Shown in pieces: positions 29,496 through 39,310 of a stretch of DNA of 64,000 nt. Position numbers and translations under genes: made by a program. The stretch is from an uncultured Pelagibacteraceae bacterium (GTDB taxonomy: Bacteria > Pseudomonadota > Alphaproteobacteria > Pelagibacterales > Pelagibacteraceae): NCBI GenBank assembly GCA_902557785.1, contig CACEBP010000003.1, positions 1 through 64,000 on the forward strand, written 5' to 3'. Each line of letters starts with the position of its first letter. Within the stretch, counting starts at the first letter, position 1. The notes under the pieces were generated by a model. The model was not told where the DNA came from. It made no database searches and saw only the letters and a list, made by a program, of their open reading frames with translations.

Positions 29496-31271
29496 TTAAT
29501 AAACTCTTTCCTTTGGTGGGAAGTATTGAACATCATTCGTTAGTGTTCTTGAATGAACATCTCTATATTTTATTTCTACTTTTTTATCGCTTTGCCAAGC
29601 CAAAGTGTGCTTCATAAAGTTTTTATCATCTCTCTTACTATAATCCTCTCTTGCATGAGCACCTCTACTCTCTTTTCTGCTATAAGCAGAGTCCATAGTG
29701 GTAAGAGCTTGTCTTATTAAATTATCAAATTCTAGAGTTTCAACTAATTCTGTATTGAAAAGAAGAGATTTGTCTTTAACTGAAATATCTTCAATACCCT
29801 CATAAGGCTTTCGTATTTGGTCCACTCCTTCTTTTAATGTTTTTTCTGTTCTAAACACAGCACATTTTGATTGCATTGTTTTTTGCATATTTAATCTTAA
29901 TTCTGCTGTCTTAGTAGCGCCTGAAGAGTTTCTAATTTTATCAAATCTATCTAAACATTTATCCGTCTCTGAACTCGAAACTTCTTCATGAGCCATACCT
30001 GGTTTCACAAGTTCTGCTGCCCTTTTAGCAGCCGCCCTTCCAAACACCACAAGGTCAATTAATGAATTTGAACCTAATCTATTAGCCCCATGCACTGATA
30101 CACAAGCTGCCTCCCCGATAGCCATAAGCCCGGGTACTGTTTTTTCTGAACCATTTAAAGTTAAAACTTCTGCTTTATAATTCGTTGGAATACCACCCAT
30201 GTTATAGTGAACAGTAGGAACAACTGGAATTGGTTGTTTGTTCACATCAACATTTGCAAAAGTCTTTGCAGCCTCGGTAATACCTGGGAGTCTTTCTTCT
30301 AGAACCTCTTTATCTAAATGATCTAAGTGTAAATTTATGTGATCTTTATCTTTACCAACACCTCTACCTTCATTAATTTCCATCTCCATTGATCTGCTTA
30401 CTACATCTCTAGAAGCTAAATCTTTTGCGTTAGGTGCGTAACGCTCCATAAATCTTTCACCTTTACCATTTACTAAAAATCCTCCTTCTCCTCTTGCTCC
30501 CTCTGTTATTAAACATCCAACTCCGTAAATTCCAGTTGGATGGAATTGCACAAACTCCATATCCTGTAAGGGCAATCCAGCTCTTAATACCATTGCATTA
30601 CCATCACCAGTACAAGTATGCGCCGAGGTAGCTGAGTAATAAACTTTACCATAACCACCTGTTGCTATTATTGTAATGTGCGATCTAAACCTATGAATAG
30701 TACCATCAGTTAAATTCCAAGCTATAACTCCTTTGCACTCTCCATTTTTCATTATTAAGTCTAATGCGAAGTATTCGATAAAAAATTCTGTATTGTGTTT
30801 TAGTGCTTGACCATAAAGAGTGTGTAAAATCGCATGGCCCGTTCTATCAGCAGCAGCACATGTTCTTTGAGCTGTTCCATTTCCATAATTTTTTGTCATT
30901 CCACCAAAAGGTCTTTGATAAATTTTTCCATCATCTGTTCTGCTAAAGGGAACACCATATCTCTCTAATTCAACAACTGCTCTTGGAGCTTCCTTGCATA
31001 AATATTCTATAGCATCCTGATCGCCTAACCAGTCAGAACCTTTGACAGTATCGTACATGTGCCATCTCCAGTCATCCTCTCCCATATTTCCAAGTGCAGC
31101 CGAGATACCTCCTTGAGCTGCAGATGTATGGCTTCTTGTTGGAAAGACTTTTGAAATGCAGGCTGTTTTCAATCCAGCTTCAGATAAACCAACCGCTGCT
31201 CTAAGACCAGACCCTCCTGCTCCTAAAACAACAACATCATATTCATGATCTATAATTTTATATGCGCTCAT
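29496..31271 (-). CDS. sdhA: Succinate dehydrogenase flavoprotein subunit
   Basis: SdhA holds covalent FAD and oxidises succinate. The FAD motif G-A-G-G-S-G-L-R-A is near residue 17, the FAD-linked His is in [10 protein letters not shown], and the catalytic Arg region is in R-G-A-H-A-R-E-D. The length of 591 aa is normal. It shares one base with the sdhD stop and is two bases from sdhB. Confidence 0.98.
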   Translation of the reverse strand: MSAYKIIDHEYDVVVLGAGGSGLRAAVGLSEAGLKTACISKVFPTRSHTSAAQGGISAALGNMGEDDWRWHMYDTVKGSDWLGDQDAIEYLCKEAPRAVVELERYGVPFSRTDDGKIYQRPFGGMTKNYGNGTAQRTCAAADRTGHAILHTLYGQALKHNTEFFIEYFALDLIMKNGECKGVIAWNLTDGTIHRFRSHITIIATGGYGKVYYSATSAHTCTGDGNAMVLRAGLPLQDMEFVQFHPTGIYGVGCLITEGARGEGGFLVNGKGERFMERYAPNAKDLASRDVVSRSMEMEINEGRGVGKDKDHINLHLDHLDKEVLEERLPGITEAAKTFANVDVNKQPIPVVPTVHYNMGGIPTNYKAEVLTLNGSEKTVPGLMAIGEAACVSVHGANRLGSNSLIDLVVFGRAAAKRAAELVKPGMAHEEVSSSETDKCLDRFDKIRNSSGATKTAELRLNMQKTMQSKCAVFRTEKTLKEGVDQIRKPYEGIEDISVKDKSLLFNTELVETLEFDNLIRQALTTMDSAYSRKESRGAHAREDYSKRDDKNFMKHTLAWQSDKKVEIKYRDVHSRTLTNDVQYFPPKERVY

Positions 31272-31597
31272 TAAGTTAAATTATATATTCCTGTAATAGT
31301 TAATAAAGGCATAACTATAGCAAATAAATTTAATAGTTTATTTGCGACATTTTTGATTTTTTGATCTTTAATATAGTCCTCGAATATCTCACTTATTGTT
31401 AAAGCTGAAAAAAAGAAAGCTATTACTATAAATATTGAAAATAAAATTCTTGTTGGTTGTTGAGCAAAGAAAAGAACCACTGATTGATAATCGTTCTCAT
31501 AAATAGAAATAAAATTTACAATAAACCAAATCATAAAGGGAATAAGTAAAAAAGAACTTATTTTTGTAAATAACCATTTTTTTGTAGAAACATGCAT
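31271..31597 (-). CDS. sdhD: Succinate dehydrogenase membrane anchor SdhD
   Basis: This is a 108-aa protein with three hydrophobic helices (about residues 14-32, 48-68 and 86-106). It is encoded between sdhC and sdhA, where the second membrane anchor of complex II belongs. Sequence conservation in SdhD is weak, so the call rests on position, size and topology. The N-terminal W-L-F-T-K-I-S segment and the F-E-D-Y segment fit the alphaproteobacterial family. Confidence 0.88.
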   Translation of the reverse strand: MHVSTKKWLFTKISSFLLIPFMIWFIVNFISIYENDYQSVVLFFAQQPTRILFSIFIVIAFFFSALTISEIFEDYIKDQKIKNVANKLLNLFAIVMPLLTITGIYNLT

Positions 31598-31598
31598 G

Positions 31599-31985
31599 TT
31601 AAAAAATATTTTTTCCTATTAAATAAAATGTAATTGTAAGTACAAATGATCCAACTAAAGCTAAAACTCCAGTGACCTTCGAAATCTTTAAATCGAAACC
31701 ATACCCTAAATCCCAAAATAGATGACGTAATTCATTTAAAATATGAAAACTAAACGTCCAACAAAGTCCAACAGCTACAAATTTTCCAAAAAAACTTTGA
31801 AGGAAATTACTTATAATTAGGTAGCTCTCTGCTCCAAGCAATAAAGACAAACTCCAGAAACAAATTATCGTAATGGCTAAAATATTTATCACTCCAACAA
31901 TTCTATGTGTAATGGAAAGTAAAGAAGATATTTGCCATCTATAAATTTGAAGATGAGGGCTTAAAGGATTTTTTTTTTCTTCCAT
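31599..31985 (-). CDS. sdhC: Succinate dehydrogenase cytochrome b556 subunit
   Basis: SdhC is the haem b and quinone-site anchor of complex II. The 128-aa sequence begins P-L-S-P-H-L-Q-I-Y-R-W, has S-I-T-H-R-I-V-G-V in helix 1 and F-S-F-H-I-L-N-E-L-R-H-L-F-W-D carrying the haem-ligand His, and shows three membrane helices. It is the first gene of the sdhCDAB run and follows asd by 20 bases, so it may be read from the upstream leu/asd transcript. Confidence 0.95.
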   Translation of the reverse strand: MEEKKNPLSPHLQIYRWQISSLLSITHRIVGVINILAITIICFWSLSLLLGAESYLIISNFLQSFFGKFVAVGLCWTFSFHILNELRHLFWDLGYGFDLKISKVTGVLALVGSFVLTITFYLIGKNIF

Positions 31986-32005
31986 ATAAGATTTATAAAC
32001 TAAAG

Positions 32006-32998
32006 TTATAATTTTTTCACTAAGAGCTCTGCGATCTGAACAGTGTTTAAAGCCGCCCCTTTTAATAAGTTATCAGATACGACCCATATATTAATAGCCT
32101 TTACATTTGAATTATCTTTTCTGATTCGAGAAATGTAAGTTGTATAATCTCCTTCTGCTTCAATTGGTGTAATATACCCACCGTCTTTTCTTTCATCGAT
32201 GACTTTACATCCTGGTGCATTACTTAAGATTTTTATAATATTTTCAAAATCATATAAATTATCAAATTCAATATTTATAGACTCAGAGTGTCCAGTTCTT
32301 ACTGGTACCCTCACACAAGTCGCTGTAACATCAATGTCGTGATCAAGAATTTTTTTTGTCTCATTTGTCATTTTTAATTCTTCTTTTGTGTATCCATCTT
32401 TATCAAAAGTATCGATGTGTGGTATTAAATTAAAAGCAATTTGTTTGGTAAAATTTTTTGAATTAATTTTTTTATTTTCTAAATATTTTTGAGTTTGTTC
32501 AAATAATTCATCCGTTTGGGCTTTACCAGCGCCGGATACAGCCTGATAAGTTGAAACAACAACTCTTTTTATTTTATATTCATCATGTAAAGGTTTCAGT
32601 GCGAGAACCATCTGCATTGTTGAACAATTAGGATTTGAGATAATGTTGTTATGCTTGATTAATGCTTCAGCGTTTACTTCGGGAACAACTAAGGGAACAT
32701 CTGATTGCATTCTGAAATAACTAGAATTATCAATCACTATAGTTTTTTTTGCAGCTTTAGGGGCCCACTCTTTGGCGATTTGGCTACCTGCAGCAAAAAA
32801 AGTTATTTGAGCTTTTGAAAAGTCGTAGCTTTCTAAATTTTCAATAACAATTTCTTCTCCTCGAAATTTAATTTTTTTTCCAGCGCTTTTTTCTGAGGCA
32901 ACTAAATATAGTTCTTTAAATGGAATTTTAGATTTCTCTAATATTTCAATTGTTTTTCTTCCCACATTTCCTGATGCTCCAATAATTGCAAAATTCAT
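32006..32998 (-). CDS. asd: Aspartate-semialdehyde dehydrogenase
   Basis: Asd reduces aspartyl phosphate to the semialdehyde, the branch point to lysine/diaminopimelate, threonine and methionine. The NADP motif G-A-S-G-N-V-G-R is at residues 7-14, the catalytic Cys is C125 in S-N-P-N-C-S-T-M, and R-V-P-V-R-T-G-H lies in the C-terminal half. The length of 330 aa is normal. It follows leuB closely, within the same transcription run. Confidence 0.96.
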   Translation of the reverse strand: MNFAIIGASGNVGRKTIEILEKSKIPFKELYLVASEKSAGKKIKFRGEEIVIENLESYDFSKAQITFFAAGSQIAKEWAPKAAKKTIVIDNSSYFRMQSDVPLVVPEVNAEALIKHNNIISNPNCSTMQMVLALKPLHDEYKIKRVVVSTYQAVSGAGKAQTDELFEQTQKYLENKKINSKNFTKQIAFNLIPHIDTFDKDGYTKEELKMTNETKKILDHDIDVTATCVRVPVRTGHSESINIEFDNLYDFENIIKILSNAPGCKVIDERKDGGYITPIEAEGDYTTYISRIRKDNSNVKAINIWVVSDNLLKGAALNTVQIAELLVKKL

Positions 32999-33010
32999 AT
33001 AATTATTACT

Positions 33011-34117
33011 TTATTTTAATTTTGCTATAATTGCATCACCCATGACAGAAGTAGAGACCTCTTTCATGTTTTTTGACATGATATCTTTGGTTCTTAACCC
33101 GTCATCAAGAACTCTTTGAACAGCTTTATCTAATTGTTCTGCTTCTTTGTCTAAGTCGAGAGAGTATTTTAATGCCATAGATAAGCTTAGAATTGTAGCA
33201 ATAGGGTTAGCAATATTTTTCCCAGCAATATCTGGTGCGGACCCATGAACAGGTTCATACATTGATCTAATTTTACCGTTTTTGTCTTTAGCTCCTAAAG
33301 AGGCTGATGGTAGTAAGCCTAAGGATCCTGTTAACATCGCAGCCTCATCTGAAAGAATGTCGCCAAATAAGTTATCAGTAACAATTACATCAAATTGCTT
33401 TGGATCTCTTAATAACTGCATTGCACAATTGTCTGCTAGCATATGGCTTAGTTCAATTTTTTTGTATTCTTTATCTTTAAGAGCCTGAACTTCTTCTCTC
33501 CATAAAATTCCTGCTTCCATTACATTAGATTTTTCACAAGAAGTTACTTTATTTTTCCTTTTTTTTGCTAAATCAAAAGCTACTCTTGCCACCCTCTGAA
33601 TTTCACCAGTTGTGTAAGTATGAGTATTAATTCCTTTTCTCTCATTATTTTCTATTGGCTCTATACCTCTAGGTTCACCAAAATAAATTCCACCGGTTAA
33701 CTCTCGTACAATCATAATATCTAAACCAGATATTATTTCTGGTTTAAGTGAAGATGCTTCTACCAATTGTTTGAAACATATTGCTGGTCTCAAATTAGCA
33801 AATAATTTTAATTCTTTTCGAAGCTTAAGAAGGGCTCTTTCTGGTCTCTTAGAAAATTCTAAATTATCATACTTAGGTCCTCCAACAGCTCCTAGGATTA
33901 CAGCTTCACTCTCAAGTGCCTTGTAAAAAACTTCATCTGTAATTGGATTCTTGTGTTTATCATAAGAAGCTCCACCAACAAGACCTTCTTCAATTTTAAA
34001 ATCTAATGATTTATTTTTATTAAACCATTCAATTATTTTTCTTGCTTCTCTGATAACTTCTGGTCCAATACCATCACCAGGTAGCAAGAGTATTTTTCGA
34101 TCCTTAACTTTAATCAT
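33011..34117 (-). CDS. leuB: 3-isopropylmalate dehydrogenase
   Basis: LeuB oxidatively decarboxylates 3-isopropylmalate in leucine synthesis. Family motifs are [10 protein letters not shown] near the start, [10 protein letters not shown] (substrate Arg), the [10 protein letters not shown] loop, and [13 protein letters not shown] with metal-binding Asp. The length of 368 aa is normal. It overlaps leuD by eight bases. Confidence 0.97.
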   Translation of the reverse strand: MIKVKDRKILLLPGDGIGPEVIREARKIIEWFNKNKSLDFKIEEGLVGGASYDKHKNPITDEVFYKALESEAVILGAVGGPKYDNLEFSKRPERALLKLRKELKLFANLRPAICFKQLVEASSLKPEIISGLDIMIVRELTGGIYFGEPRGIEPIENNERKGINTHTYTTGEIQRVARVAFDLAKKRKNKVTSCEKSNVMEAGILWREEVQALKDKEYKKIELSHMLADNCAMQLLRDPKQFDVIVTDNLFGDILSDEAAMLTGSLGLLPSASLGAKDKNGKIRSMYEPVHGSAPDIAGKNIANPIATILSLSMALKYSLDLDKEAEQLDKAVQRVLDDGLRTKDIMSKNMKEVSTSVMGDAIIAKLK

Positions 34118-34718
34118 TATTTAATAACCATGGTTTATTGAGTTTTAATTTTTTTTCAAAATCATCAATATAATTTATTTTTTTCATAGATAACCCAATA
34201 TCATCCAGCCCCTCGATCAAACATTTTTTTTTAAAAGAATCTAGTTCAAATTTGACAACTTTATTTCCAAATTTAATTTCTTGTTTTTGAAGATCTACTT
34301 CAACCTCTTCTTTTCTTTTGGAATACTCTGATAGCTCAATTACTATTTGCTCACTAGTTTTTATTGGTAAAATACCATTTTTAAAACAATTATTATAAAA
34401 TATGTCTGCGAAGCTTGAACTGATAATACATTTTATACCAAAATCAGATAAAGCCCATGGAGCATGCTCTCGAGATGAGCCACATCCAAAGTTTTTTCCT
34501 GCTAATAAAATTTTTGATTTATTGTAAGGCTCATTATTTAATGTAAAATCCTTAATAAGTTTTCCATTTTCGTCGTATCTCATCTCATAAAATAAACTTT
34601 TTCCTAATCCTGTCCTTTTAATAGTTTTCAAGAATTGCTTTGGAATAATCATGTCCGTATCGATATTCTGTAATGGCAAGTATGAAGGGATGCTCTTTAA
34701 GTTTATGAATTTTTCCAT
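34110..34718 (-). CDS. leuD: 3-isopropylmalate dehydratase small subunit
   Basis: LeuCD isomerises 2- to 3-isopropylmalate. The small subunit shows [14 protein letters not shown][12 protein letters not shown] and [10 protein letters not shown], all standard for LeuD. The length of 202 aa is normal. It overlaps leuB and shares one base with the leuC stop. Confidence 0.97.
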   Translation of the reverse strand: MEKFINLKSIPSYLPLQNIDTDMIIPKQFLKTIKRTGLGKSLFYEMRYDENGKLIKDFTLNNEPYNKSKILLAGKNFGCGSSREHAPWALSDFGIKCIISSSFADIFYNNCFKNGILPIKTSEQIVIELSEYSKRKEEVEVDLQKQEIKFGNKVVKFELDSFKKKCLIEGLDDIGLSMKKINYIDDFEKKLKLNKPWLLNND

Positions 34719-36118
34719 TATTGAATCTCTCTCACATCAGCTAAATGTCCATTTACTGCTGCAGCAACAGCCATACCTGGACTTACTAAATGTGTTCTTC
34801 CACCACGACCTTGTCTTCCCTCAAAATTTCTATTAGATGTCGATGCGCATCTTTCTTTGGGTTTTAATTTATCCGCATTCATTGCAAGACACATTGAACA
34901 ACCAGGCTCTCTCCATTCGAAACCAGCTTCTTTAAAAATTTTATCTAGACCTTCTTCTTCAGCTTGAGCTTTTACCAAACCGGAGCCAGGGACAACAATA
35001 GCGCTTACATTTTTTGCTACTTTCTTACCTTTCAGTAAATTTGCAGCATTCCTCAAATCTTCAATTCTACCATTAGTGCAACTTCCGATAAAAACTTTGT
35101 CTATTTTAATATCTGAAATTTTTGTATTTGCTTTTAAACCCATATAAGTAAGCGATCTTATCATTGCAGCTTTTCTATCTTCGTTGGACTCTTTGCTTGG
35201 ATCAGGAACAATACTTGTTACAGAAGCAACATCCTGAGGAGATGTCCCCCAAGTCACCAGAGGTTCAATTTCTCTTGCATCGATATTTATTTCTTTATCA
35301 AATTTACAATCTTTATCAGAATATAATTGTTTCCAATAAGTTAAAGCTTTTTCCCAATTCGCTTCTTTAGGAGACATAGGTTTGTTTTTAAAATATTCAA
35401 AAGTTTTTTCATCTGGTGCTATTAATCCTGCTCTTGCTCCTGCCTCAATAGTCATGTTGCAAACTGTCATTCTCTCTTCGATACTAAGATTTCTTATGAC
35501 TTCACCTGCAAACTCAATAACAAAACCGGTTCCACCTGCTGTTCCGATAGTTCCAATAATTTTTAAAATTACATCTTTAGCGGTAACACCTATTGGTAAT
35601 TTACCATTTACATTAATTCTTAAATTTTTTGATTTTTTTTGAATTAAAGTTTGGGTAGCTAAAACATGTTCAACTTCTGAAGTTCCGATTCCAAATGCCA
35701 AAGCTCCAAAGGCTCCATGAGTTGCAGTATGACTATCACCACAAACAATAACTGTTCCCGGTTGGGTAAAACCTTGTTCTGGTCCTATAATATGAACAAT
35801 ACCTTGTCTTTTATCATTAACATCAAAAAGATTAATGCCAAATTCTTTACAGTTGTTTCTTAAAGTATCCACTTGAATTTTAGACTCTTCGTCGTCTATT
35901 CCTTTTGATCTATCAGTTGTTGGAACATTATGATCTGGAACAGCTAAAGTTAATTCAGGTTTTCTTACTTTTCTTTTTTGCATTCTTAAACCTTCAAATG
36001 CTTGGGGGCTTGTAACTTCGTGAATTAAATGTCTATCGACATAAATTAATGAAGTGCCATCATCTTGTTCATGGACAAGATGGTTTTCCCATATCTTATC
36101 ATATAGAGTTTTTGACAT
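34718..36118 (-). CDS. leuC: 3-isopropylmalate dehydratase large subunit
   Basis: LeuC is an aconitase-family protein that holds the catalytic 4Fe-4S cluster. Cluster Cys are in F-I-G-S-C-T-N-G-R and [20 protein letters not shown] and the N-terminal [14 protein letters not shown] segment are also present. The length of 466 aa is normal. It lies six bases downstream of rplS, so leucine synthesis genes here are physically fused to a ribosomal-protein operon. Confidence 0.97.
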   Translation of the reverse strand: MSKTLYDKIWENHLVHEQDDGTSLIYVDRHLIHEVTSPQAFEGLRMQKRKVRKPELTLAVPDHNVPTTDRSKGIDDEESKIQVDTLRNNCKEFGINLFDVNDKRQGIVHIIGPEQGFTQPGTVIVCGDSHTATHGAFGALAFGIGTSEVEHVLATQTLIQKKSKNLRINVNGKLPIGVTAKDVILKIIGTIGTAGGTGFVIEFAGEVIRNLSIEERMTVCNMTIEAGARAGLIAPDEKTFEYFKNKPMSPKEANWEKALTYWKQLYSDKDCKFDKEINIDAREIEPLVTWGTSPQDVASVTSIVPDPSKESNEDRKAAMIRSLTYMGLKANTKISDIKIDKVFIGSCTNGRIEDLRNAANLLKGKKVAKNVSAIVVPGSGLVKAQAEEEGLDKIFKEAGFEWREPGCSMCLAMNADKLKPKERCASTSNRNFEGRQGRGGRTHLVSPGMAVAAAVNGHLADVREIQ

Positions 36119-36124
36119 TTAAAA

Positions 36125-36646
36125 TTATTTTTTTTCTTTAGTCGATTTCTGCTCTTTAACTTCTGGCGAAGTTTCTTTTTTTTCGACACTTACATCTTTT
36201 TCTTTTTCAGCAGTTGTTTCGACTTTCACAGGTTCAGCTACCTTTTTTGGTTCTTCTACTTTGACAGATATATCAACACCAATTTTCTTTTTAATTTTTT
36301 CTGCAATTCTAGCAGATTTACCTTTTCTATCTCTTAAGTAATAAAGTTTGGCTCTTCTAACTTTTCCTGATCGAATTACTTTTATAGAGTCTACATTTGG
36401 ACTATATAGCGCAAAGGTTCTTTCAACTCCTTCACCAAAAGAAATTTTTCTTACAGTGAAAGAGGAGTTTAAGCCTCTGTTCTTTTTTGCAATGCAAACA
36501 CCTTCAAAATATTGGATTCGTTCTCTTTTTCCTTCGACAATTTTCACGCCTACTTTAATAGTGTCTCCAGGAGAAAATTCAGTGATTTTCTTATTGGCTG
36601 TAATTTTTTGAATTGCCGCCTTATTTATATCTTCAATGTTTTTCAT
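36125..36646 (-). CDS. rplS: 50S ribosomal protein L19 with charged tail
   Basis: L19 lies at the 30S-50S interface. The core of about 120 residues has [30 protein letters not shown] and the [15 protein letters not shown] motif. The last 40 or more residues are a Lys/Glu/Val-rich low-complexity tail, giving 173 aa against about 115-130 normally. It overlaps trmD by 14 bases. Confidence 0.96.
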   Translation of the reverse strand: MKNIEDINKAAIQKITANKKITEFSPGDTIKVGVKIVEGKRERIQYFEGVCIAKKNRGLNSSFTVRKISFGEGVERTFALYSPNVDSIKVIRSGKVRRAKLYYLRDRKGKSARIAEKIKKKIGVDISVKVEEPKKVAEPVKVETTAEKEKDVSVEKKETSPEVKEQKSTKEKK

Positions 36647-37334
36647 TTTTTTTCTCTAAGTATTTTTTCCAAAGATCAGGTCTTTGGCGTTGTGTTATAG
36701 CCTCAGATTGAGCTAAACGCCACCCCTTTATTTTAGCATGATCACCTGAAAATAAGACCTCTGGCACTTTTTTGCCCTCCCAATCTCTTGGTTTAGTGTA
36801 TTGAGGATATTCCAAAAGATCATTCTCAAAACTTTCATCTTTAGCAGAATTTACATTGCCTAACACACCCGGGAGAAGTCTTACTAATGCATCCACAAAT
36901 ACAAATGATGCGCTCTCACCTCCAGATAAAATAAAATCTCCTATACTGTATTCTTCGATATTTCGTGTCTCTAAAAGTCTTTGATCAATACCTTCAAAAT
37001 GGCCGCATAAAATATTTATTTTTTTTAACTTACTCAAAGATTTTACCTCATGTTGATCTAGCCTTTTACCTTTAGGAGATAGGTAAATGATTTTTTCTTT
37101 AGCTTTTATATTTTTATCTAAAGCGGATGCTACAACATCTGGTTTTAATAACATGCCACTCCCACCACCAAAAGGTGTATCATCAACTGTCCGATTATCA
37201 TCAAAAGCATAGTCTCTTATATCTATAACTTTGAGACTCCATTTTTGTTTTTCCTTAGCTTTCTTGTAAATGCCAACGTCTAAGAGCCCAGGATATAAAT
37301 CAGGATACAAAGTAAATATTTGTACTTCGAGCAT
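36633..37334 (-). CDS. trmD: tRNA (guanine-N1)-methyltransferase
   Basis: TrmD makes m1G37 in tRNA and prevents frameshifting. It is a SPOUT trefoil-knot enzyme. Visible motifs are F-T-L-Y-P-D near the start, [23 protein letters not shown], and the SAM-binding [12 protein letters not shown]. The length of 233 aa is normal. The usual upstream neighbour rimM is absent: only 11 bases separate trmD from rpsP. Confidence 0.97.
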   Translation of the reverse strand: MLEVQIFTLYPDLYPGLLDVGIYKKAKEKQKWSLKVIDIRDYAFDDNRTVDDTPFGGGSGMLLKPDVVASALDKNIKAKEKIIYLSPKGKRLDQHEVKSLSKLKKINILCGHFEGIDQRLLETRNIEEYSIGDFILSGGESASFVFVDALVRLLPGVLGNVNSAKDESFENDLLEYPQYTKPRDWEGKKVPEVLFSGDHAKIKGWRLAQSEAITQRQRPDLWKKYLEKKNEKH

Positions 37335-37345
37335 TTTTTAAAACC

Positions 37346-37780
37346 TTATTTTTTATCTTTTGGCTCTTCCTTTTTAGCTTCTGCTTTAGGCTGATCCTTT
37401 TTAGCTTCTGCTTTTTTCGGTTCTTCCTTTTTAGCTTCTGCTTTTTTTGGTTCTTCCTTACTTTCTTCAGCACTTTTCTTTCTATCCTTTTTAGGAATAG
37501 CTTTATGAGGATTGTTTCCCGGCTTCGGCATTGGCATTATTTGGAGTTCACCTAAAAGTCTAGAAACTCTAAGAGTTGGTTGAGCACCTTTACTCATCCA
37601 ATATTTTACTCTCTCAGCTTCTATCTTAATTCTTTCTTTTTTATCTCTTGGAAGTAATGGATTGTAAGAACCAATTTTTTCAATAAATTTACCGTCTCGT
37701 GGGTATCTTCCATCAGCGATAACTATTTTATATATCGGTCTTTTCCTTACTCCTCCCATTGATAGTCTTATTCTTAACAT
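37346..37780 (-). CDS. rpsP: 30S ribosomal protein S16 with repeat tail
   Basis: S16 is needed for 30S assembly. The first 85 or so residues form the normal S16 domain (start M-L-R-I-R-L-S-M-G-G, then R-P-I-Y-K-I-V-I-A-D, R-D-G-K-F-I-E-K-I-G-S-Y-N-P-L, W-M-S-K-G-A-Q-P-T). From about residue 98 the sequence is a Lys/Glu/Ala/Pro repeat tail, making it 144 aa against 80-100 in most bacteria. It starts 10 bases after the ffh stop. Confidence 0.97.
   Translation of the reverse strand: MLRIRLSMGGVRKRPIYKIVIADGRYPRDGKFIEKIGSYNPLLPRDKKERIKIEAERVKYWMSKGAQPTLRVSRLLGELQIMPMPKPGNNPHKAIPKKDRKKSAEESKEEPKKAEAKKEEPKKAEAKKDQPKAEAKKEEPKDKK
37358..37462 (-). repeat. Imperfect 10-codon tandem repeat in the rpsP 3' end
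   Basis: About 3.5 copies of a roughly 30-base unit encode K-E-E-P-K-K-A-E-A-K and variants (one copy has D-Q for E-E and lacks one Lys). On the plus strand the unit reads as repeated TTCCTTTTTAGCTTCTGC blocks. It is probably slippage-prone and copy number may differ between strains. Confidence 0.85.
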
Positions 37781-37790
37781 GTTTTACCTT

Positions 37791-39143
37791 TCATTTTAGT
37801 TTATTGAGCATTTCATCCGGGATCATTCCAGATGGAATTTTTTTTCCTTGTGACATCTTTTTCATCATTTCTGACATCATTTTAAATTGTTTAAGTAACT
37901 TATTTATTTTGGAAACATCTACTCCAGCGCCTTGGGAAATTCTTTTTCTTCTAGAACCGCTAATGATTTTTGGATTTTCTTTTTCAATTTTTGTCATGGA
38001 TAAAATAATAGCCTCATTTTCAACAAGCATTCTTTCGTCTATGTTAGCTTGATCCATTTTAGCTTTCATTTTATTTATACCAGGTAACATTGACATAACT
38101 CCTTCCATACCTCCCATTTTTTTCATTTGTCTTAATTGTGAAAGATAAGAGTCCATTGTAAAAATACCTTTTTTGAGTTCTTCTTCAGTTTCTTTAATTT
38201 TTTCTTCACTTAAATCTTGTGCCGCTTTCTCGACAAGTGTAACCACATCACCCATTCCAAGAATTCTGTTAGCTAACCTGTCAGGATGAAACATTTCAAA
38301 GTCAGAAACTTTTTCTCCGACACCAATATATTTTATAGGTTTGCCAGTGATGTGTTTCATACTCAATGCAGCTCCACCACGCGCATCTCCATCAACTCTA
38401 GTTAAAATAATTGATGAAAGGTTGATCGCTTTATTAAATTCTTTTGCAACATTTACAGCTATTTGACCGGTTAAAGAATCGGCAACTAGAATAGTTTCGG
38501 CTGGTTTTGTTAAATCTTTAATTTGTTTAATCTCAGACATCATTGGTAAATCTATTTGCGTTCGACCAGCGGTATCAAAAATTATAACATCTGAACCACT
38601 AAGATTTGCAGCGTTGAGTGCTCTTTTAGTAATATCAATAGGTTGTTGTTTTTCTATGATCGGTAAATTTTGTATATTATTTTTTTCTGCTAATAATTTT
38701 AATTGTTCTTGAGCAGCAGGTCTGTAAACGTCCAAACTTACAAGCATAACTTTTTTTTTATGATTTTTTTCAATTAACTTAGCTAATTTAGCAGCTGAAG
38801 TTGTTTTTCCTGACCCTTGTAAACCTACCAATAATATAGAAACTGGTGGAACTGCTTTAAGATTAATCTCCTCGTTCTTAGAACCAAGTATGTTTACTAA
38901 TTCATCGTAAACAATCTTTACTATCATTTGACCAGGTGAAGTTGATCTAATGATCTCCTGGCCAATAGCTTTTGGTTTTACATTTTCAACGAAATCTTTA
39001 ACAACTGGCAGCGCTACGTCAGCCTCTAATAAAGCTAAGCGTATTTCTTTTAAGCCAGAATCCACTTGTTCTTCCGTTAAGGAAGGAGCGCTTTTTAGTT
39101 TAGAAAAAATATTTTCTAATTTATTTGTTAAGTTTTCAAACAT
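37791..39143 (-). CDS. ffh: Signal recognition particle protein Ffh
   Basis: Ffh (SRP54) binds signal sequences and 4.5S RNA and docks on FtsY. The NG domain (about residues 1-295) has the P-loop G-L-Q-G-S-G-K-T-T, D-V-Y-R-P-A-A, D-T-A-G-R and T-R-V-D-G-D-A-R-G-G. The Met-rich M domain follows, with the RNA-binding I-S-G-S-R-R-K-R-I motif. The start is placed at ATG 39143 (M-F-E-N-L), giving 450 aa; a GTG at 39161 would extend into the structured leader. ftsY lies nearby on the other strand. Confidence 0.96.
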   Translation of the reverse strand: MFENLTNKLENIFSKLKSAPSLTEEQVDSGLKEIRLALLEADVALPVVKDFVENVKPKAIGQEIIRSTSPGQMIVKIVYDELVNILGSKNEEINLKAVPPVSILLVGLQGSGKTTSAAKLAKLIEKNHKKKVMLVSLDVYRPAAQEQLKLLAEKNNIQNLPIIEKQQPIDITKRALNAANLSGSDVIIFDTAGRTQIDLPMMSEIKQIKDLTKPAETILVADSLTGQIAVNVAKEFNKAINLSSIILTRVDGDARGGAALSMKHITGKPIKYIGVGEKVSDFEMFHPDRLANRILGMGDVVTLVEKAAQDLSEEKIKETEEELKKGIFTMDSYLSQLRQMKKMGGMEGVMSMLPGINKMKAKMDQANIDERMLVENEAIILSMTKIEKENPKIISGSRRKRISQGAGVDVSKINKLLKQFKMMSEMMKKMSQGKKIPSGMIPDEMLNKLK

Positions 39144-39253
39144 TTTAATAACGTCCAACACCTATCGCACTAGTGGGCGAACCTTCGCTGACTAGTGTCG
39201 ACACTCTTGTTTTCAAGAGTACCGCAAAAACTTAAGTATTTGCGGAAAGTTCG
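39144..39253 (-). promoter_or_regulatory. Structured 5' leader RNA of ffh (three hairpins)
   Basis: Between the predicted start of transcription and the ffh ATG there are three consecutive stem-loops on the minus strand. The first has 7 bp (39245-39239 with 39228-39222) and a 10-base loop containing the palindrome ACTTAAGT. The second has 7 bp with a 4-base loop (39220-39203). The third has a 7-bp outer and 4-bp inner stem (39197-39168). A palindrome GTGTCGACAC (39195-39204) joins the last two. No T-run follows, so it is not a terminator. From memory, a survey of P. ubique intergenic regions (Meyer and colleagues) reported a cis-regulatory RNA motif ahead of ffh; this is most likely that motif. 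It lacks the 4.5S RNA core, so it is not the SRP RNA. Confidence 0.75.
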
Positions 39254-39256
39254 TGG

Positions 39257-39285
39257 AAACTACAATTTGGGGTTTTAAAAGTCAA
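39257..39285 (-). promoter_or_regulatory. Promoter of ffh operon
   Basis: On the minus strand TTGACT (39285-39280) and TAGTTT (39262-39257) are 17 bp apart. Transcription would start near 39250, just ahead of the first leader hairpin. This is the best promoter seen for the long minus-strand gene run. Confidence 0.55.
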
Positions 39286-39310
39286 TGAATAATTATACTA
39301 ATCTACTTAT

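Noticed and set aside
37358-37462. CRISPR-like array
   Set aside because: The repeats are in frame at the end of rpsP, encode a low-complexity tail and have no spacers.
39144-39253. SRP (4.5S) RNA gene next to ffh
   Set aside because: The conserved core (GGAAGGAAGCA-like apical loop region) is absent on both strands; the three short hairpins fit a cis leader instead.
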